The notes under the pieces were generated by a model. That model made no database searches and was not told the origin of the DNA. It was given only the letters and a program-made list of their open reading frames with translations. A stretch of DNA of 64,000 bases, from the NCBI GenBank assembly GCA_947683425.1, contig CANTUQ010000004.1, positions 8,966,001-9,030,000 of the forward strand. Reading direction: 5' to 3'. Made by a program: the position numbers and the translations under genes. Positions 45,351-57,744 of this stretch are shown one piece after another. This stretch comes from Excoecaria cochinchinensis. Taxonomy: Eukaryota; Streptophyta; Magnoliopsida; Malpighiales; Euphorbiaceae. Within the stretch, counting starts at the first letter, position 1. Each line of letters begins with the position of its first letter.

Positions 45351-48300
45351 ATGGCATCATCAAACAACAATTTCTCATTGCGATCGGTCCTTGAAAAGGA
45401 CAAATTGAATGGCACCAATTTCATAGACTGGTCTCGAAACTTGAGAATAGTGCTTAAGCAAGAGAAAAAGTCGTATGTTTTGGATGCACCCTTGCCTGTT
45501 GAACCTGGCAGGAACGCCTCTGCGGTTCAAAAGGAAACTTTTGAGACCAAGAAGAGTGACTCCAATGATGTGACTTGTTTGATGCTGGCCACTATGGTGC
45601 CTGACTTGCAAAAGCAATTTATGGACCAAGAGGCTTATGCGATCATGGTGCACCTAAAGGAGATGTTCCAAGAGCAAGCTCGTCACGAGAGATTTGTGAC
45701 AACAAAGGCCTTGATTTCCTGTAAGATGGCTGCGGGTACTCCTGTTAGTACACATGTACTCAAGATGAAAGGGTATCTTGATACTCTAGAAAAGCTTGAG
45801 GTACAAGTGCCAAAGGAATTGGCCACTGACTTGATATTAGGATCATTGACTGATGATTATGATCCATTTGTAATGAATTATAACATGCATGCAATGAACA
45901 AGTCAGTCACTAAGATTCATGGGATGCTTAAGAATGCTGAAGAGAACATTCGAAAGACCAATCCCATATTGATGGTTCAAGGGGGCATTAAGAAGGGACC
46001 GGCTAAGGGAAAAGGAAAGGGAAAGGCAAAACCCAAGAATGACCTGGCTCGGTTCAAGTCAAATGGGAGTGCACCTCAGGCGCAATCCAAGCCCAAGGCG
46101 CAAAAGCCCAAGGAGAGCGAGAGCACTTGCTTCCATTGCAACAAAATAGGGCATTGGAAGAAGAATTGCGCTCTCTTCAAGGAAGAACAAAAAAAGAATG
46201 GAGCAAATGCGTCCAGTTCAGGTATTTTTGTTGTTGAAATTAACCTTTCTATTTCTACCACTTGGGTCCTAAATACCGGTTGTGGTTCTCACATTTGTTC
46301 AAATGTGCAGGGGCTAAGAAATAGGCGGTTACTTGGGAAGAATGAAGTGGACCTCCGTGTGGGGAATGGAGCACGAGTTGCTGCCATAGAGATAGGCGAC
46401 TATCAACTCACTTTACCTTCCGGACTTTGTTTAGTTTTGAAAAATTGTTATTATGTACCTGCTATGAGCAGAAACATTATTTCAGTTTCATTGTTGGATT
46501 TGGATGAATTTGATTTTATTATTAAAAATGGCAATGCTCATATTCGTCGCCAAGGCATTTCATATGGCAATGCCATGTTGCAAAATGGCCTTTATATCCT
46601 TGATTTACAAAACAAAGAGTCCATATACAACATTAATACAAAGAGGGTTAAATCAAACGAATTGAACCCTACTTACTTCTGGCATTGTCGTTTGGGACAT
46701 ACAAACGAAAAACGCATTTCCAGACTCCACAAAACTGGAGTACTTGGGTCATTCGACTTAGAGTCTTATGATACATGCGAGCCATGTTTGCATGGAAAAA
46801 TGACAAAAAGTCCTTTTAATAAGAAAAGTGAGAGGACTAATGGCTTATTGGAACTAATACATACCGATGTATGTGGACCATTAAGTACACAAGCTAGAGG
46901 TGGTTTTAGCTACTTCGTAACGTTCACAGATGACTTCAGTAGATATGGCTATGTCTATCTAATGAAGTATAAATCTGAAACTTTTGAGAAATTCAAAGTC
47001 TTTAAGAACGAAGTAGAAAAACAACTTGGCAAAAGTATAAAAGCCATTCGATCTGATAGAGGTGGCGAATACTTAAGCCAAGATTTTGACGGTCATCTAA
47101 AAGAGTGTGGTATTATTTCACAGCTCACTCCTCCTGGAACACCACAATGGAATGGTGTGTCCGAAAGGAGAAATCGAACTCTATTAGACATGGTTCGATC
47201 TATGATGAGTCAAGCAAATCTTCCTATCTCTTTTTGGGGCTATGCATTAGAAACTGTTGTGTTTCTACTAAACCGTACTCCAACTAAAGCAGTTGAGAAG
47301 ACACCATACGAGGTATGGACTGGGAAAGAACCCAATATGTCATTTCTTAGGATTTGGGGCTGTGAAGCACATGTTAAGAAATTAACATCTGACAAACTAG
47401 AGTCCAAATCCACTGTCTGCTTATTTGTGGGTTATCCCAAAGAAACAAAGGGATACTACTTTTACTCACAAGCCGAGAACAAAGTATTTGTTGCTCGCAA
47501 GGCTGTTTTCTTGGAAAAGGAGTTCCTTCTCAAGAAAGATAGTGGGAGTAAAGTAGAACTTGGAGAAATTCAAGCGCCACAAATTCCTATAGAGGATGAG
47601 TTGGAAATGGGATCAAGTTCACAACCACTTGTGGAATAAGAACCCATTACACAAGTACCTAGAAGGTTCGGTAGGGTACGTCAGGAGATTCAGAGATATG
47701 GATTTCTAATCACCGACAGTGACACTATTGAGTTAGTAGATCGTGAGGATCCTACTACCTACCGAGAAGCTATTGAAAGCCCAAACTCAAAAAATTGGCT
47801 TGAAGCCATGAAATCCGAGATGCAATCAATGTACGATAACCAGGTTTGGACCTTGGTTGATCCACCGGAAGGTGCTAAGGTAATTGAATGCAAGTGGCTA
47901 TTTAAACTCAAAGCTGATCAGACCTACAAAGGTAGACTAGTAGCAAAAGGTTTTTGACAAACTCATGGTATAGACTATGATGAGACCTTTTCGCCTGTAG
48001 TCATGCTCAAATCCATTAGGATCTTACTTGCCATAGCTGCATATCATGATTATGAGATATGGCAAATGGATGTCAAAACTGCTTTCCTCAATGGATATTT
48101 ACTTGAGGAGGTGTATATGACACAGCCTGAAGGTTTTGTCAATCCCAAGCATCCTAAGAAGGTTTGTAAGCTTCAGAAATCCATTTATGGATTAAAGCAA
48201 GCATCCCGAAGTTGGAATCTTCGTTTTGATGGGGCAGTCAAAGATTTTGACTTCGTCAAGAACGAAGATGAGCCTTGTGTGTACAAGAAGGTTAGTGGGA

Positions 48301-49313
48301 GCATAGTAGTATTTTTGGTCCTATATGTGGACGACATCCTTCTCATTGGGAATGACATTCCAACATTGCAAATGGTTAAGCAATGGTTGGGGAAATGTTT
48401 CTCAATGAAAGACTTAGGTGAAGCTGAGATAATACTTGGTATTCGGATCTATAGAGACAGATCGAATCGGCTTTTGGGACTAAGTCAAGAAAAATACATA
48501 GACAACGTACTAAAGCGTTTTAGTATGGGAGACTCAAAGAAAGGGTACATACCTTTGGCTTTGGGAGTTCCTTTGACTAAAGAACAATGCCCTAAAACCA
48601 AAAAGGAAAGGGACGACATGAGTAGAATCCCATATGCATCTGCTATTGGATCTATCATGTACGCTATGTTATGTACTAGGTTGGATGTTGCTCATGCACT
48701 GAGTATAACCAGTAGGTTTCAGCAAGACCCTGGTGAAAAGCACTGGTCTGCTGTAAAAGGGATTCTAAAGTACCTACGAAGGACTAAGGATCACTTCTTG
48801 GTGTATGGTGGTCAGGAAGAGCTCGTCATACAAGGCTATGCCGATGCTGCTTTTCAAACCAGCACTCAGGACTCAAGATCGCAATCTGGATTTGTTTTTA
48901 TTTTAAACGGTGGTGCTGTCAGCTGGAGAAGCTCAAAGCAAGAGACCGTCGCCGACTCAACTACAGAATCTGAGTATATTGCAGCGAGTGAAACTGCAAA
49001 AGAGGCTGTTTGGATTAGAAATTTCATTTCTGGATTAGGAGTTGTCCCAAACATCCTAGATCCATTAGACATTTTTTGTGACAACAACGGGGCCATTGCA
49101 CAGGCCAAGGAGCCCCGGTCACACTAGAAATCCAAACACATACTCAGGAGGTACCACCGGATCAGAGAGATCATTGATCGTGGGGACGTCAAGGTTAGCA
49201 AGATAGCAAGTGAAAATAATGTAGCAGATCCTTTGACGAAACCGTTGCGTCCAAATCTGCACGAAGCTCATTTGAGAGCATTCGGTCTTAGGGCTATGCC
49301 CAATTGGGACTAG
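45351..49313 (+). pseudogene. gag-pol: Copia Gag-Pol polyprotein, one frame with three internal stops
   Basis: 1321 codons in one frame from the ATG at 45351 to TAG 49311-49313. Gag is residues ~1-255, with a CCHC knuckle at 46128-46169. Protease motif WVL-N-TG: the catalytic Asp is Asn (AAT, 46272-46274). The integrase zinc region ('FWHCRLGH', 'CEPCLHGK') precedes the DDE core (Asp 46866, Asp 47055, Glu 47163). RT has 'WQMDVKTAFLNG', 'IYGLKQASRSWN' and YVDD (48324-48335). RNase H is at about 48820-49090. Stops are TAA 47637-47639, TGA 47955-47957 and TAG 49125-49127. Domain order protease-integrase-RT-RNase H is the Copia order. The lesions make it inactive, yet there are no frameshifts, in keeping with its youth. 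Confidence 0.9.
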
Positions 49314-49327
49314 TGCTAGTGGGAGAT
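49314..49327 (+). other. Copia polypurine tract
   Basis: 'tgctagtgggagat' directly before the 3' LTR start TGTTAGTG; position and purine content fit. Confidence 0.6.
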
Positions 49328-51099
49328 TGTTAGTGTTAGCCCTAGCCCCAATACATTGTAATAAAACACTTTAGCTAATAAATGAGGCATTTATTTTATC
49401 CATTGTATTCCTGTGCATGTCAATTGATAGAACTATCCAAGAATGTTGTTTCAGTTTAAGTTATCATGTGTGAGGCACATGGTTGTAAGACCTTGAAACA
49501 AATGAGACTTCATTCTAAATATCCCTAGTCAGTCATTGTTATGGGAATAACAAATGAATTAAGACTAGTATGCTCTCTCTGATAAATTGAGTTCTGTCTT
49601 ACGGATCATAAGGACAAGAGTGTCAATCAGAGATCATAGATAGATGTTTACAATATGGTATCTGGATTCGATCCATTAATGAGAACACTACATGGTACAA
49701 GTCATAAGTGTTTCTCATATGCAAGTTTTGTATCGGAGTTCTTAGACCTGAAATCTCTATGAAACTCTTTATGAATTACTGTGTACTTTGACATACACCT
49801 AACGTGCTCGTAATAGAGTGACAAGTATGGGTATGCTTGGGTATACATTGATTCATGTCAGAGAGCATGAGAGAAGTGAAGGGATTACCCCTCTCTATAA
49901 GAGAGAAAATATCATCGGCCACTTGATCAGTGAACTGAGAAGTGTATGGCCATACCGAGATGAAATAATGAGTAACCATTATTTATCTGAGAGTTCAGTG
50001 TCACTGGAATATCAAGAAAGGAATTAACTTACATATAAGGATGACTAGTTCCATGCCTTATATTAATTCTGATATTTATGGGTAAGGGACTATGCAAAAT
50101 TGCATTAGGTCACTAAATGCCATTTGCATTTTCATTTAATTTGGAATGCTATAATATCTTGCTAGAGAATATATATAGCCTTTGAATTAATTCATTAATT
50201 CATTGCCAACATTAAATGGACCTATAGGATCGCACACAAAGTATTGGGCTTAAATTATTTAAATAATGTATTGGGCATTAATTTGGGCTTTTAATTAAAG
50301 TCAAATTAATGTATGTAATGGGTATTAAAATTGCTATTGGACCTTGGCCCATGAGAGAGGAGAAATTCGGCCCACATGATTTAATTTCAATTAATTAATT
50401 ATATGATTAAGTTAATTGAGTATTAAATCCTAATTTGAATTTTAAATTCAAAAGGGTTTAAACTAATATTTGTTACTTATCTCTAGGAAGTGTTTAAGAT
50501 TGAATAAACTATCTCAAGGTAGTAAAATTCAGATTAAAGACTTGCCATAAGATAAGGATAGATATTGGAAAAGGATAAAAACTCTAGGAGAGGTGGTGTA
50601 GAGAGAGACCTCTCTCTCTCACTCTCAATTTTTCTTTTGGCCGATTTTCACAAGGGGTAGTTTTTTCCTCTTGGCCGAATTCAACAAGGAGAAGAATTCT
50701 TTCTTGCTTTCTTGTGTGATTAGGCATTAAAAGCATCAAATAGAAGTGCAAGAAAAAAGCTTGTAGCTTCAATCCTTACCCTTTACACAATACTAATTTA
50801 TTGAGAGCTAACAATCTCTGTTTTAAGCCTAGCTTACAATTGTGTGTGTGAACATAGAGAGGATTGGCGTAAAGGCTGTTCCTTGGCATTGGTGGTGAAG
50901 ATCAAAGGTGGACAAACTCATCTTAGTTGCTGGTCATCATCAAATTCAATTTGGAATTGGCATTTAAAGTTGTAGGTTTTAAAAAAACCCTAAAAGTGCA
51001 TGTTTCGATTCTTGTCATGGAATTGCTTGGCATGTATGATCCAATTTCGATGTTTTCCGCTGCGCGATTATCATATTCATATCATGTCATATTCCAACA
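49328..51099 (+). repeat. Copia 3' LTR
   Basis: TGTTAGTG...TTCCAACA, followed by TSD aaagc. Its terminal 'ccaaca' resembles the end of the older Copia LTR at 3950. Confidence 0.9.
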
Positions 51100-51184
51100 A
51101 AAGCAAGAGCACGACTCATGAAGAACGAAGACACAAATAGACAACGTAAAAAATAGGGACAAATAGAGGAATAATAACAGGCAA

Positions 51185-51904
51185 CTTGGGGATATCGGGC
51201 ATCTTGAAGTTCTGAGGGATCAAATCATCACTATTTAGCTTGCAATCCTCAGGGTTCATCCCCCTTCCTACCTTCAACATCCTCGCCATAGCTTCAAACT
51301 TTTCCTCTATTTTTCGCCACATTGCATCCTCCGGCTTGGGCAATTTTCCCTTTACTACCATCGGCTCCTCTTGCTCGTCCCATAAGTTAATCACAGAATT
51401 AGGGCCTCCCCTATGCTCGACAGGCGCTGGCGCTCTTGGCTCAACCATAGGTGGGTCAACTGCTGCTGGGGGATCCTCTCTGGCAACCCCTTATTCTTCT
51501 TGCTCTCTAACTGGAGTCGTAGCTTATTGGCCGACAATCGGGGCTAGGGTAGCAGCAAGGTTGCCCATCATTACCATCATCCTGGCCTCAAACTCTTCCA
51601 TTCTCTTCCCCACTTCTTTGGCAATCATTGGCCTAGTTGTATTAGAACAACTTGTTGGATTAGACATGTTTGTTTCAACTGATGATTCAAAAGACAAAAT
51701 CTCACTACCTTCTGAGAGAGAATCTGAACCCTGATCTGAAACCAGCTCTGATAATCCTAAGAGTAAAATCTTTCTTAACCGACCGTCAGGACCTTTACAC
51801 CACTTGGACGAATCTATGATGGCTGCAAAACATACCTTTGTTAGGATGATGCATGACTTGAAGTGCAATGCATGGTCGTGTTGGTGCAGTATAGATAAAC
51901 ACAT
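51185..51904 (-). pseudogene. gag: Tat Gag N-terminal fragment
   Basis: Start MSNPTS near 51668, then 'AKEVGKRMEEFEARM', a stop-broken Pro-rich linker, and 'MWRKIEEKFEAMARML', 'GRGMNPED', 'NFKMPDIPKL'. It aligns with the Gag at 13607 onward and is truncated by the deletion junction at about 51183. It supports the start chosen for that gag. Confidence 0.8.
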
Positions 51905-52604
51905 GCAAGCAGATAAATCCTTTCGACCTTATCTCTCCTACATACGAGGTAGTGCGGTCTCTTTCCTAGGTGGGCTTTATCCAAGGATTAACAGGGAACC
52001 CATTGGACACGTATAGTGCACGATGAAAAAACCGGCAGCATAACAACTCTTGCCTAATGTACATACGTATGGGTGTTTGGCCATTATGTATTTAAACAAT
52101 TCAACTAAATATGGGCCCACCAAGGCATGAAAGCCTTTGATAAAGACCATTTAATTTAATTGATTTTGTTCAATATATGACGGCCCAAATAGCAAGCACG
52201 GTATTATGGTACATTTCACCTAGTGGGAGTATCTATTGCCTTTACATGGTCTTCGATCAAAGGTGGTGTTACTTTAGATCTACCCAAGCATGATCCCTGC
52301 CAACGAGTCTAGCTCATCACGAGCATAGTGACCAATTGGGTCTCCATTTGATATACCATTTGATGGTATGAGGCTTGGGTTGGTGATTATCCCGAGCACT
52401 TCACTACAATGAGTGAAAGTAGGGTCGTGTTTTAGGAACGCACCGAGGTAGATAGGGGACCAACTAACATAATTCTAAGGCTCTAATGTATGTAATGCAA
52501 TTTCGATTAGAAATGTAATTTTTGATTCTTAATAACTCAATTATAATTTTAACTTAAGTCACTTTCAAAGCAAAGTTTCGATCAATCCCCAGTGGAGTTG
52601 ACAC
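51905..52604 (-). repeat. Leader and PBS of the minus-strand Tat remnant
   Basis: Contains the reverse complement of the leader landmarks ('cccaagcatgatcc', 'agctcatcacgagcat', 'aacgcaccgagg'). The PBS region reads TGTCAACTCCACTGGGGA on the minus strand. No gene. Confidence 0.75.
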
Positions 52605-55351
52605 TCTGACGCGCATCGGAACCTAGCAAAGGCCCTCTTTGAACCCGCTTTTAGGGCTCGACGTATTGGTTCACATCTTTTTGATCTTGGGCATCATGAG
52701 TCATTTTGGAGGCCTCCTTTCCAATAGAACATTGGAAAGGATCATCTAGCCTCACGACGTCTTTGGGCACCTTTGAGGTATTTTGGAGTCGCCACCTAAT
52801 TTATGAGAAATTGGGAAAGTTCTCTAACCTCTATTGGTCTAAACCAGAGATGGTGTTTGGAACTTCACTCTTATTAATGACTTAAGTTAAGTTTATAAAT
52901 GAGTTATCAAAATTCCATCTCTCATCTCACGCAATCATGCGATAAATTTAAAGCGCAACTCAACCACATTGTAAAGAGATAAATAAAGGAATAAATAAAT
53001 AATAAAGCAATAAGTAAATAAATAAATTACAAATAAGAAATTGAATAAGACAGAACAATCCCCCAAAATAATAAAGCATAAATAAAACTTGCCCAAAAAT
53101 TAATTATAAGGGCCCAAAGATGAATAAATAAATACATACAAAAAAATTAAAATGCATCATACATAAATCGGGAGATTTATTGGATTTTAGGAATATTGGT
53201 TCCTTTTTATTAGCTTAAAAAGATTGGAAAACTATTTTTGTGTATTAATTGAGAAAACGGGGATGAGTGATCCCATTTTATCAAAATTAGTTCTCTATTT
53301 GAAAGTGAGATTTAATTGGTTAAAATAGGACATTGGTCCATTTTATTAAGAAAAATTTCAAGTTATTAATTATTATAAAAAACATGATTTTCTATAAGAC
53401 GGATAAATATAAAACACATTTTACATACAACACATAGAAAAATAATAATAAAAGAAAATACAACAATTAAAAAAATGCAAACCCTAAAATGAAGGTCTTT
53501 GGTCTCCCGATTCTCTGTCTCGTGCACAAATATGACTCGCAAAAATAAATAAATTTGAGATGACAAAACAAAAATAAAATAAATGTTAATAAAGTAAATT
53601 AAACAATTAATGAACAAATAAATTAATTGAATAAAATAATTAATTAAAACGATTAATAAATCAATCAAATAATAATCAGTCAAACTAATTAAATATAAAC
53701 AATTAAGTAAGTGGGAATAAATAAAGACAAAGTAGATTAAATTAAATTCATATTAATTATACTAATCAAAGAATAACGACAGCCAAATATGCAAATGAAT
53801 CAACAACCCACAATGACATTTAACAATTATTAATAGGGATTAATCAGGTAAAAACTGAGAATAACCAAGCAAATTAAGACAACAATATACAAGGAAAATA
53901 GGACGAATTAATATTCATGCATTTATGCTGGACGGTCGGGAAAACATGAAAGACAAAGAGGGGAGAAGGAGCGGACGTGCATGACTCATGCAGGCCTTGC
54001 ACGAGTCGTACAATTCATTCATAACTGATGAATGCATTACACGAGTCGTGCAATTCATGCACGATTCATGCAATCCGATCGGGGAAACGTGACGCGACTG
54101 AGCGGGAAAAAATCTAGATACCGTCCGATCGAGGAACCAGTAATAACATCTGACTGGGAGATTAGGATCCGATCGTGAAATAAAGAAAAAGAACAGAAAA
54201 CGGCTTGATTAGAAAGGAAAAGGAAGAGAAAGCAAGAGCACGACTCGATTAGGGAAGACACGACTCATGAAGAATGAAGACACAAACAGACAACGTATAA
54301 AACAGGGACAAACAGAGGACTAATAACAGGCTATCAAACAACAAGATATCACCAAAACAGGCATAACAAAACAACAAAACATGCTTATTTAATCATATCA
54401 GCAACAAACATGCGATAAACAAGTTAATAAGATCAAATAAGGAATACATATACAATATGTACAATAAATAGAATTAAGTAGCACAGCAAAACGAAGAAAA
54501 GAAATAAGAAAGAAAGAAAGAAGAAGAAGAAAGAAAAGAAAAGAAATAGAGAGACAACTATTCAGTATTTACCCTGAGATATTGATCTTTGATCTGCAGA
54601 TGAAAGGTTTTTGATTTTCCTCTTTGCTTTTGTTAAAAAGTGGAAATAGAGATTGGTGAAAACTTTAAACGAGATTTTCATTAAAGAAAAATGGAAGATG
54701 AAAGATGATTGATTCTCAAACCTTAGGAATTGATTTCCTGGGTCATGAGGAATCTCAGAATGCTTCAAGAACAAAAATCACTTTCTTGCTCTCCAAGCTT
54801 TTCTCTCTGTGTTTTTTCTTTCTGGGTTTTTAGGTGCTTTCAAAAACCATCCCCCCTTATTCCTTAACTTTTTTTCTTTTTATATCTCAGGGAAGATTAA
54901 ATCTTTTCTTTTCCCTAAATCCAGCCATAAACCATCATTTTTAAACCAAATCCCCTAAATAACGGAACAGGGAGTGCTGGGGGCAGTGGAGCGTGTGAGG
55001 GAGGTGAGATCTGCCTCACGATACGTCTCACCAAGGCGGGAGGGGCCTCACTGCACCTCACCAACGCGGGAGGGGCCTCACCGCATCTCACCAAAGTGAG
55101 ATGGGCCTCACAAACGTGAGGCTACATCTCACATGGGTGAGATGGACCTCACACCACAGGCCCTCCAAAAACCTTACTCCCCTCCATTTACTTATTTTTC
55201 TAACCCCATTTTTTATTCTAAAGTTTAAAAACGAAAAAAAACATTTTTTCGAGGAAACCATCACTTCGATCTGTCTTCTTGCCCATGAACAGGCATCATT
55301 TTTGTCATTGGGTAACTTCGGTCCGAGCTGCCTCAGGACACGGTGTCTACA
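52605..55351 (-). repeat. 5' LTR of the minus-strand Tat remnant
   Basis: 2.75 kb, AT-rich. Minus TATAAAAAG at 54884-54876. Just upstream in element terms (54990-55160) is a cluster of 'cctcacc'/'ggtgag' words. A second cluster of 'cacgagtcgtgca'-type words is at 53975-54075, downstream. The U3 start is homologous to 10447-10490 in reverse. No gene; ORFs at 53366-53683 and 55088-55480 lack support. Confidence 0.8.
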
Positions 55352-56592
55352 GTCACAAGTGCGACAGAGCGCTCGACTGTCGAGCGGTTGTGGACAGTCT
55401 CCTGTCGTGAGTGCATGCCTGCGCACGAGCGCGACAGGTTTTGCTAGCTGCTCACTATTGTGAGTGCGACAGTGAGACAAGCTTCTGTCCCCACACGAGC
55501 ATGAGGACTGGCACGATCGCGACCTGGGCCAAATATTTGCCTCTGTCGCGGGCGCGACACCTCTTGGCTATAAAAAGAAGTTTTCTTTTTATGCTTCCAA
55601 TATTTAATTTTCAACCTTGTGATGCTTTTATAATTATATATGGAAAATTTTATGAATGATATGAATGTAAATTGAATGAATTATGCTTGACCTGTGAAAG
55701 TGAATTATGTGGATAAATAGGCATGCCTATAGAGTTCAGTTAGCTGGAGCCATGTGTATGCGTTCTGGACCCTGATCAGGTCCCTGTTCGGATCCTCACG
55801 GTCCCTTTTAAACTTGAATCTTGTTTAAGATTCCATGCAAAAATATTTAAAACAAAAAGAAAAGAATAATTTTGATACCCTCGGGTATCCATGCGTTTTG
55901 AATGATTATGCGTTTCTCGCTATCCACTATTTTGAGTAAGCAGGTTTATGAAAATTATGTGCTATAATTTAGTTCATTATAAATGTTTGTATAATGAAAG
56001 ATATTGTTATCATGAATATGATGAACTGTTTTAAGTATTGAGTTTCAGTATGTGCCATATGTATGTGATTTGTTCTGACATCCGCTGTGAGTGATCGTTT
56101 TCGTTGTGTTTTCCCTACTAAGCGTATTTCGCTTAGCACGGGTGTTTCATCCGTGCAGGTGTGGTAGATGTTGGAGTTTTTGGGTAGGGTGATGCATTTC
56201 AGCAGGGCCAACACAACTAGGAGAGAGATTTTATAGTTCAGGATTGTACTTTTTGTATATGTATTAGTTTAAAGATTTTGTAATGATGACTCCTGATGTA
56301 AACTCTACTTTTGTAAGTTGATTTGGTATCAGTTATGTATATGAGCTTTTGTGCTACGATACCTTTGTATTATTTTTTTGGATATATAAAGACTATTATA
56401 TAAATTAATAATATTGTACTTTTGGTTTTCAACATCTATCCTTTATTTTAAGAATTTGATTTTACCGCTTGAATATATGTTTTGCAACTTTATTTGCTTT
56501 GTTTGAGTTTTTGCGTGACAACTCTCATCTATCGGGGTCCTTCTTCCTCCTCGAGGGATGAAGCTTCCTACGTATAGGTAAGGGGTGTTACA
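55352..56592 (+). repeat. Tekay 5' LTR, downstream part
   Basis: Ends ggggtgttaca at 56592. A cluster of 'gcgcgaca'/'tgtcg' words (55358-55555) comes immediately before TATAAAAAG (55569-55577). Further down, 'taagcgtatttcgcttagcacgg' (56119 on) is a near-perfect inverted word also found in the gag-only LTRs. No gene. Confidence 0.75.
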
Positions 56593-56597
56593 TTTTG

Positions 56598-56610
56598 TGG
56601 TATCAGAGCA
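56598..56610 (+). other. Tekay primer-binding site
   Basis: TGGTATCAGAGCA, five bases after the LTR end; initiator tRNA-Met type. Confidence 0.8.
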
Positions 56611-56704
56611 TTAGGTTTAGGCATTTTTGGGCTAGTGTAAGATAGAGTGTGCGTGTATTGTTGTGTTGGCCTGATGCAGATTATTGTGTATGTTTTGTAG
56701 TTAG

Positions 56705-57735
56705 ATGGAGTCCGCTCGTGGATCACTTGAGGGGTAAGCCGATAGTGCGAATCCCCGAGAGGAAGATCCATTTGTTTCTGGTCCGGCTCAGCCACCTAGG
56801 GTGCAACTTGAGGCCCTTGCGGTCCCCTTTGAGGCCATGCTCAAGATATCTCAGGATATGGCTAGGGTTTTGGAAAGAGTTACTGCCCCCTAAAGCTCCG
56901 ATTGAGAATATACAAAAGTTTGGAGCGAAGGATTTCTTTGGAGAGGTAGATTGAGAAAGTTAGCCGGGTGTTAATGGAAATTCGTTGTCCTGCGGAGAGA
57001 GAGGTGGAATGTGTAGTATCTTTGTTGCAGGGCTTAGCTTATGATTGGTGGACATTTGTGCTCAGACACCCTCAGCTTCCTGAGCCTGTGACATGGGAGT
57101 TCTTTGAAAGGGAGTTTCAGAACAAGTATGTAACTAAGGCATTTAAGGAGGCCAGATGGGCGTAGTTTTTGAGTCTCTGACAGAGAGTGTTATCAATGGC
57201 AAAATATGAGAAGGAATTTAATTAACTCAGTAAGTATGCACCGCCAGGAGTTCTCACTGAGGAATTTAGATGTCAACAGTTTGAGGCGGGTTTGAATGAG
57301 TCTCTGAAGGTGATGTTGGTTTCCTTGATGTCTCCACCGGATATCAATTATTATTAGATCGTGCAGGCAGCTTTGAGAGCAAAATGCTTTGAGAATATAT
57401 TAAGAGAGAAGGCTAAGAGAAAAAAGGCATCTAGAGGAGGTTCTTCTTCAGGAAAGGGGTCACGTAAGTCTCAAAGAAATCCCTCTAGTGAGTCGCATCC
57501 TAGTCCGGCTACTAGAGGGAGGAGATAGGATTCTTTTAGAGGGTCTGGTAGGGTAGAGGAGCTTCGGCTGGTAGAAGTGATGGTGTGCCTCAATGTTCCC
57601 ATTGTAACAAGCGCCATTGGGGTAAATGTCGGTGGTTGACGGGAGGATGTTTTAGACATGGTAGCACCGACCACTTTCTAGCCAATTGACCAAATTTATA
57701 TGAGAATACTCAAGGTCAACAAGAGGCAAGTCTAG
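56705..57735 (+). pseudogene. gag: Tekay Gag, heavily degraded
   Basis: ATG at 56705 (MESARG). Recognisable pieces: 'EIRCPAEREVECVVSLLQGLAYDWW', 'FQNKYVTKAFKEARW', 'KYEKEFN', and a zinc region near 57595-57655 ('CNKRHWGKC' then 'GGCF') that parallels the two knuckles of the intact gag-only protein. Many stops and shifts. Confidence 0.75.
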
Positions 57736-57744
57736 CTGGGTCGA

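Larger units (their letters stand above)
41788..51104 (+). mobile_element. Young full-length Copia retrotransposon
   Basis: TSD 'aaagc' (41788-41792, 51100-51104). LTRs are 41793-43564 and 49328-51099, PBS tggtatcagagc, one gag-pol frame, and a purine-rich tract before the 3' LTR. The LTRs differ at only about five sites over some 1765 bp, so this is the most recent of the large insertions. It lies in a Tat remnant. Clade not assigned. Confidence 0.92.
51100..55351 (-). mobile_element. Rearranged minus-strand Tat remnant: 5' LTR, leader, gag, then fused LTR piece
   Basis: On the minus strand: LTR start TGTAGACACCGTGTCC (55351), LTR to about 52605, a mutated PBS (52587-52604), a leader homologous to 12721-13537, and gag to about 51185. 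It then jumps directly to LTR sequence (51100-51180, matching 54225-54330), so gag through most of the 3' region is deleted. The Copia element sits in this fused LTR piece. The right flank is Tekay LTR. Confidence 0.8.

Noticed and set aside
53366..53683. 105-codon hydrophobic ORF
   Set aside because: Made of AT-rich (aaat)n-type LTR sequence; Ile/Phe/Tyr composition is a base-composition artefact.
55088..55480. Overlapping ORFs of 120-130 codons on both strands
   Set aside because: They cross the Tat/Tekay junction at 55351 and encode repeated LTR words; low-complexity shadows.
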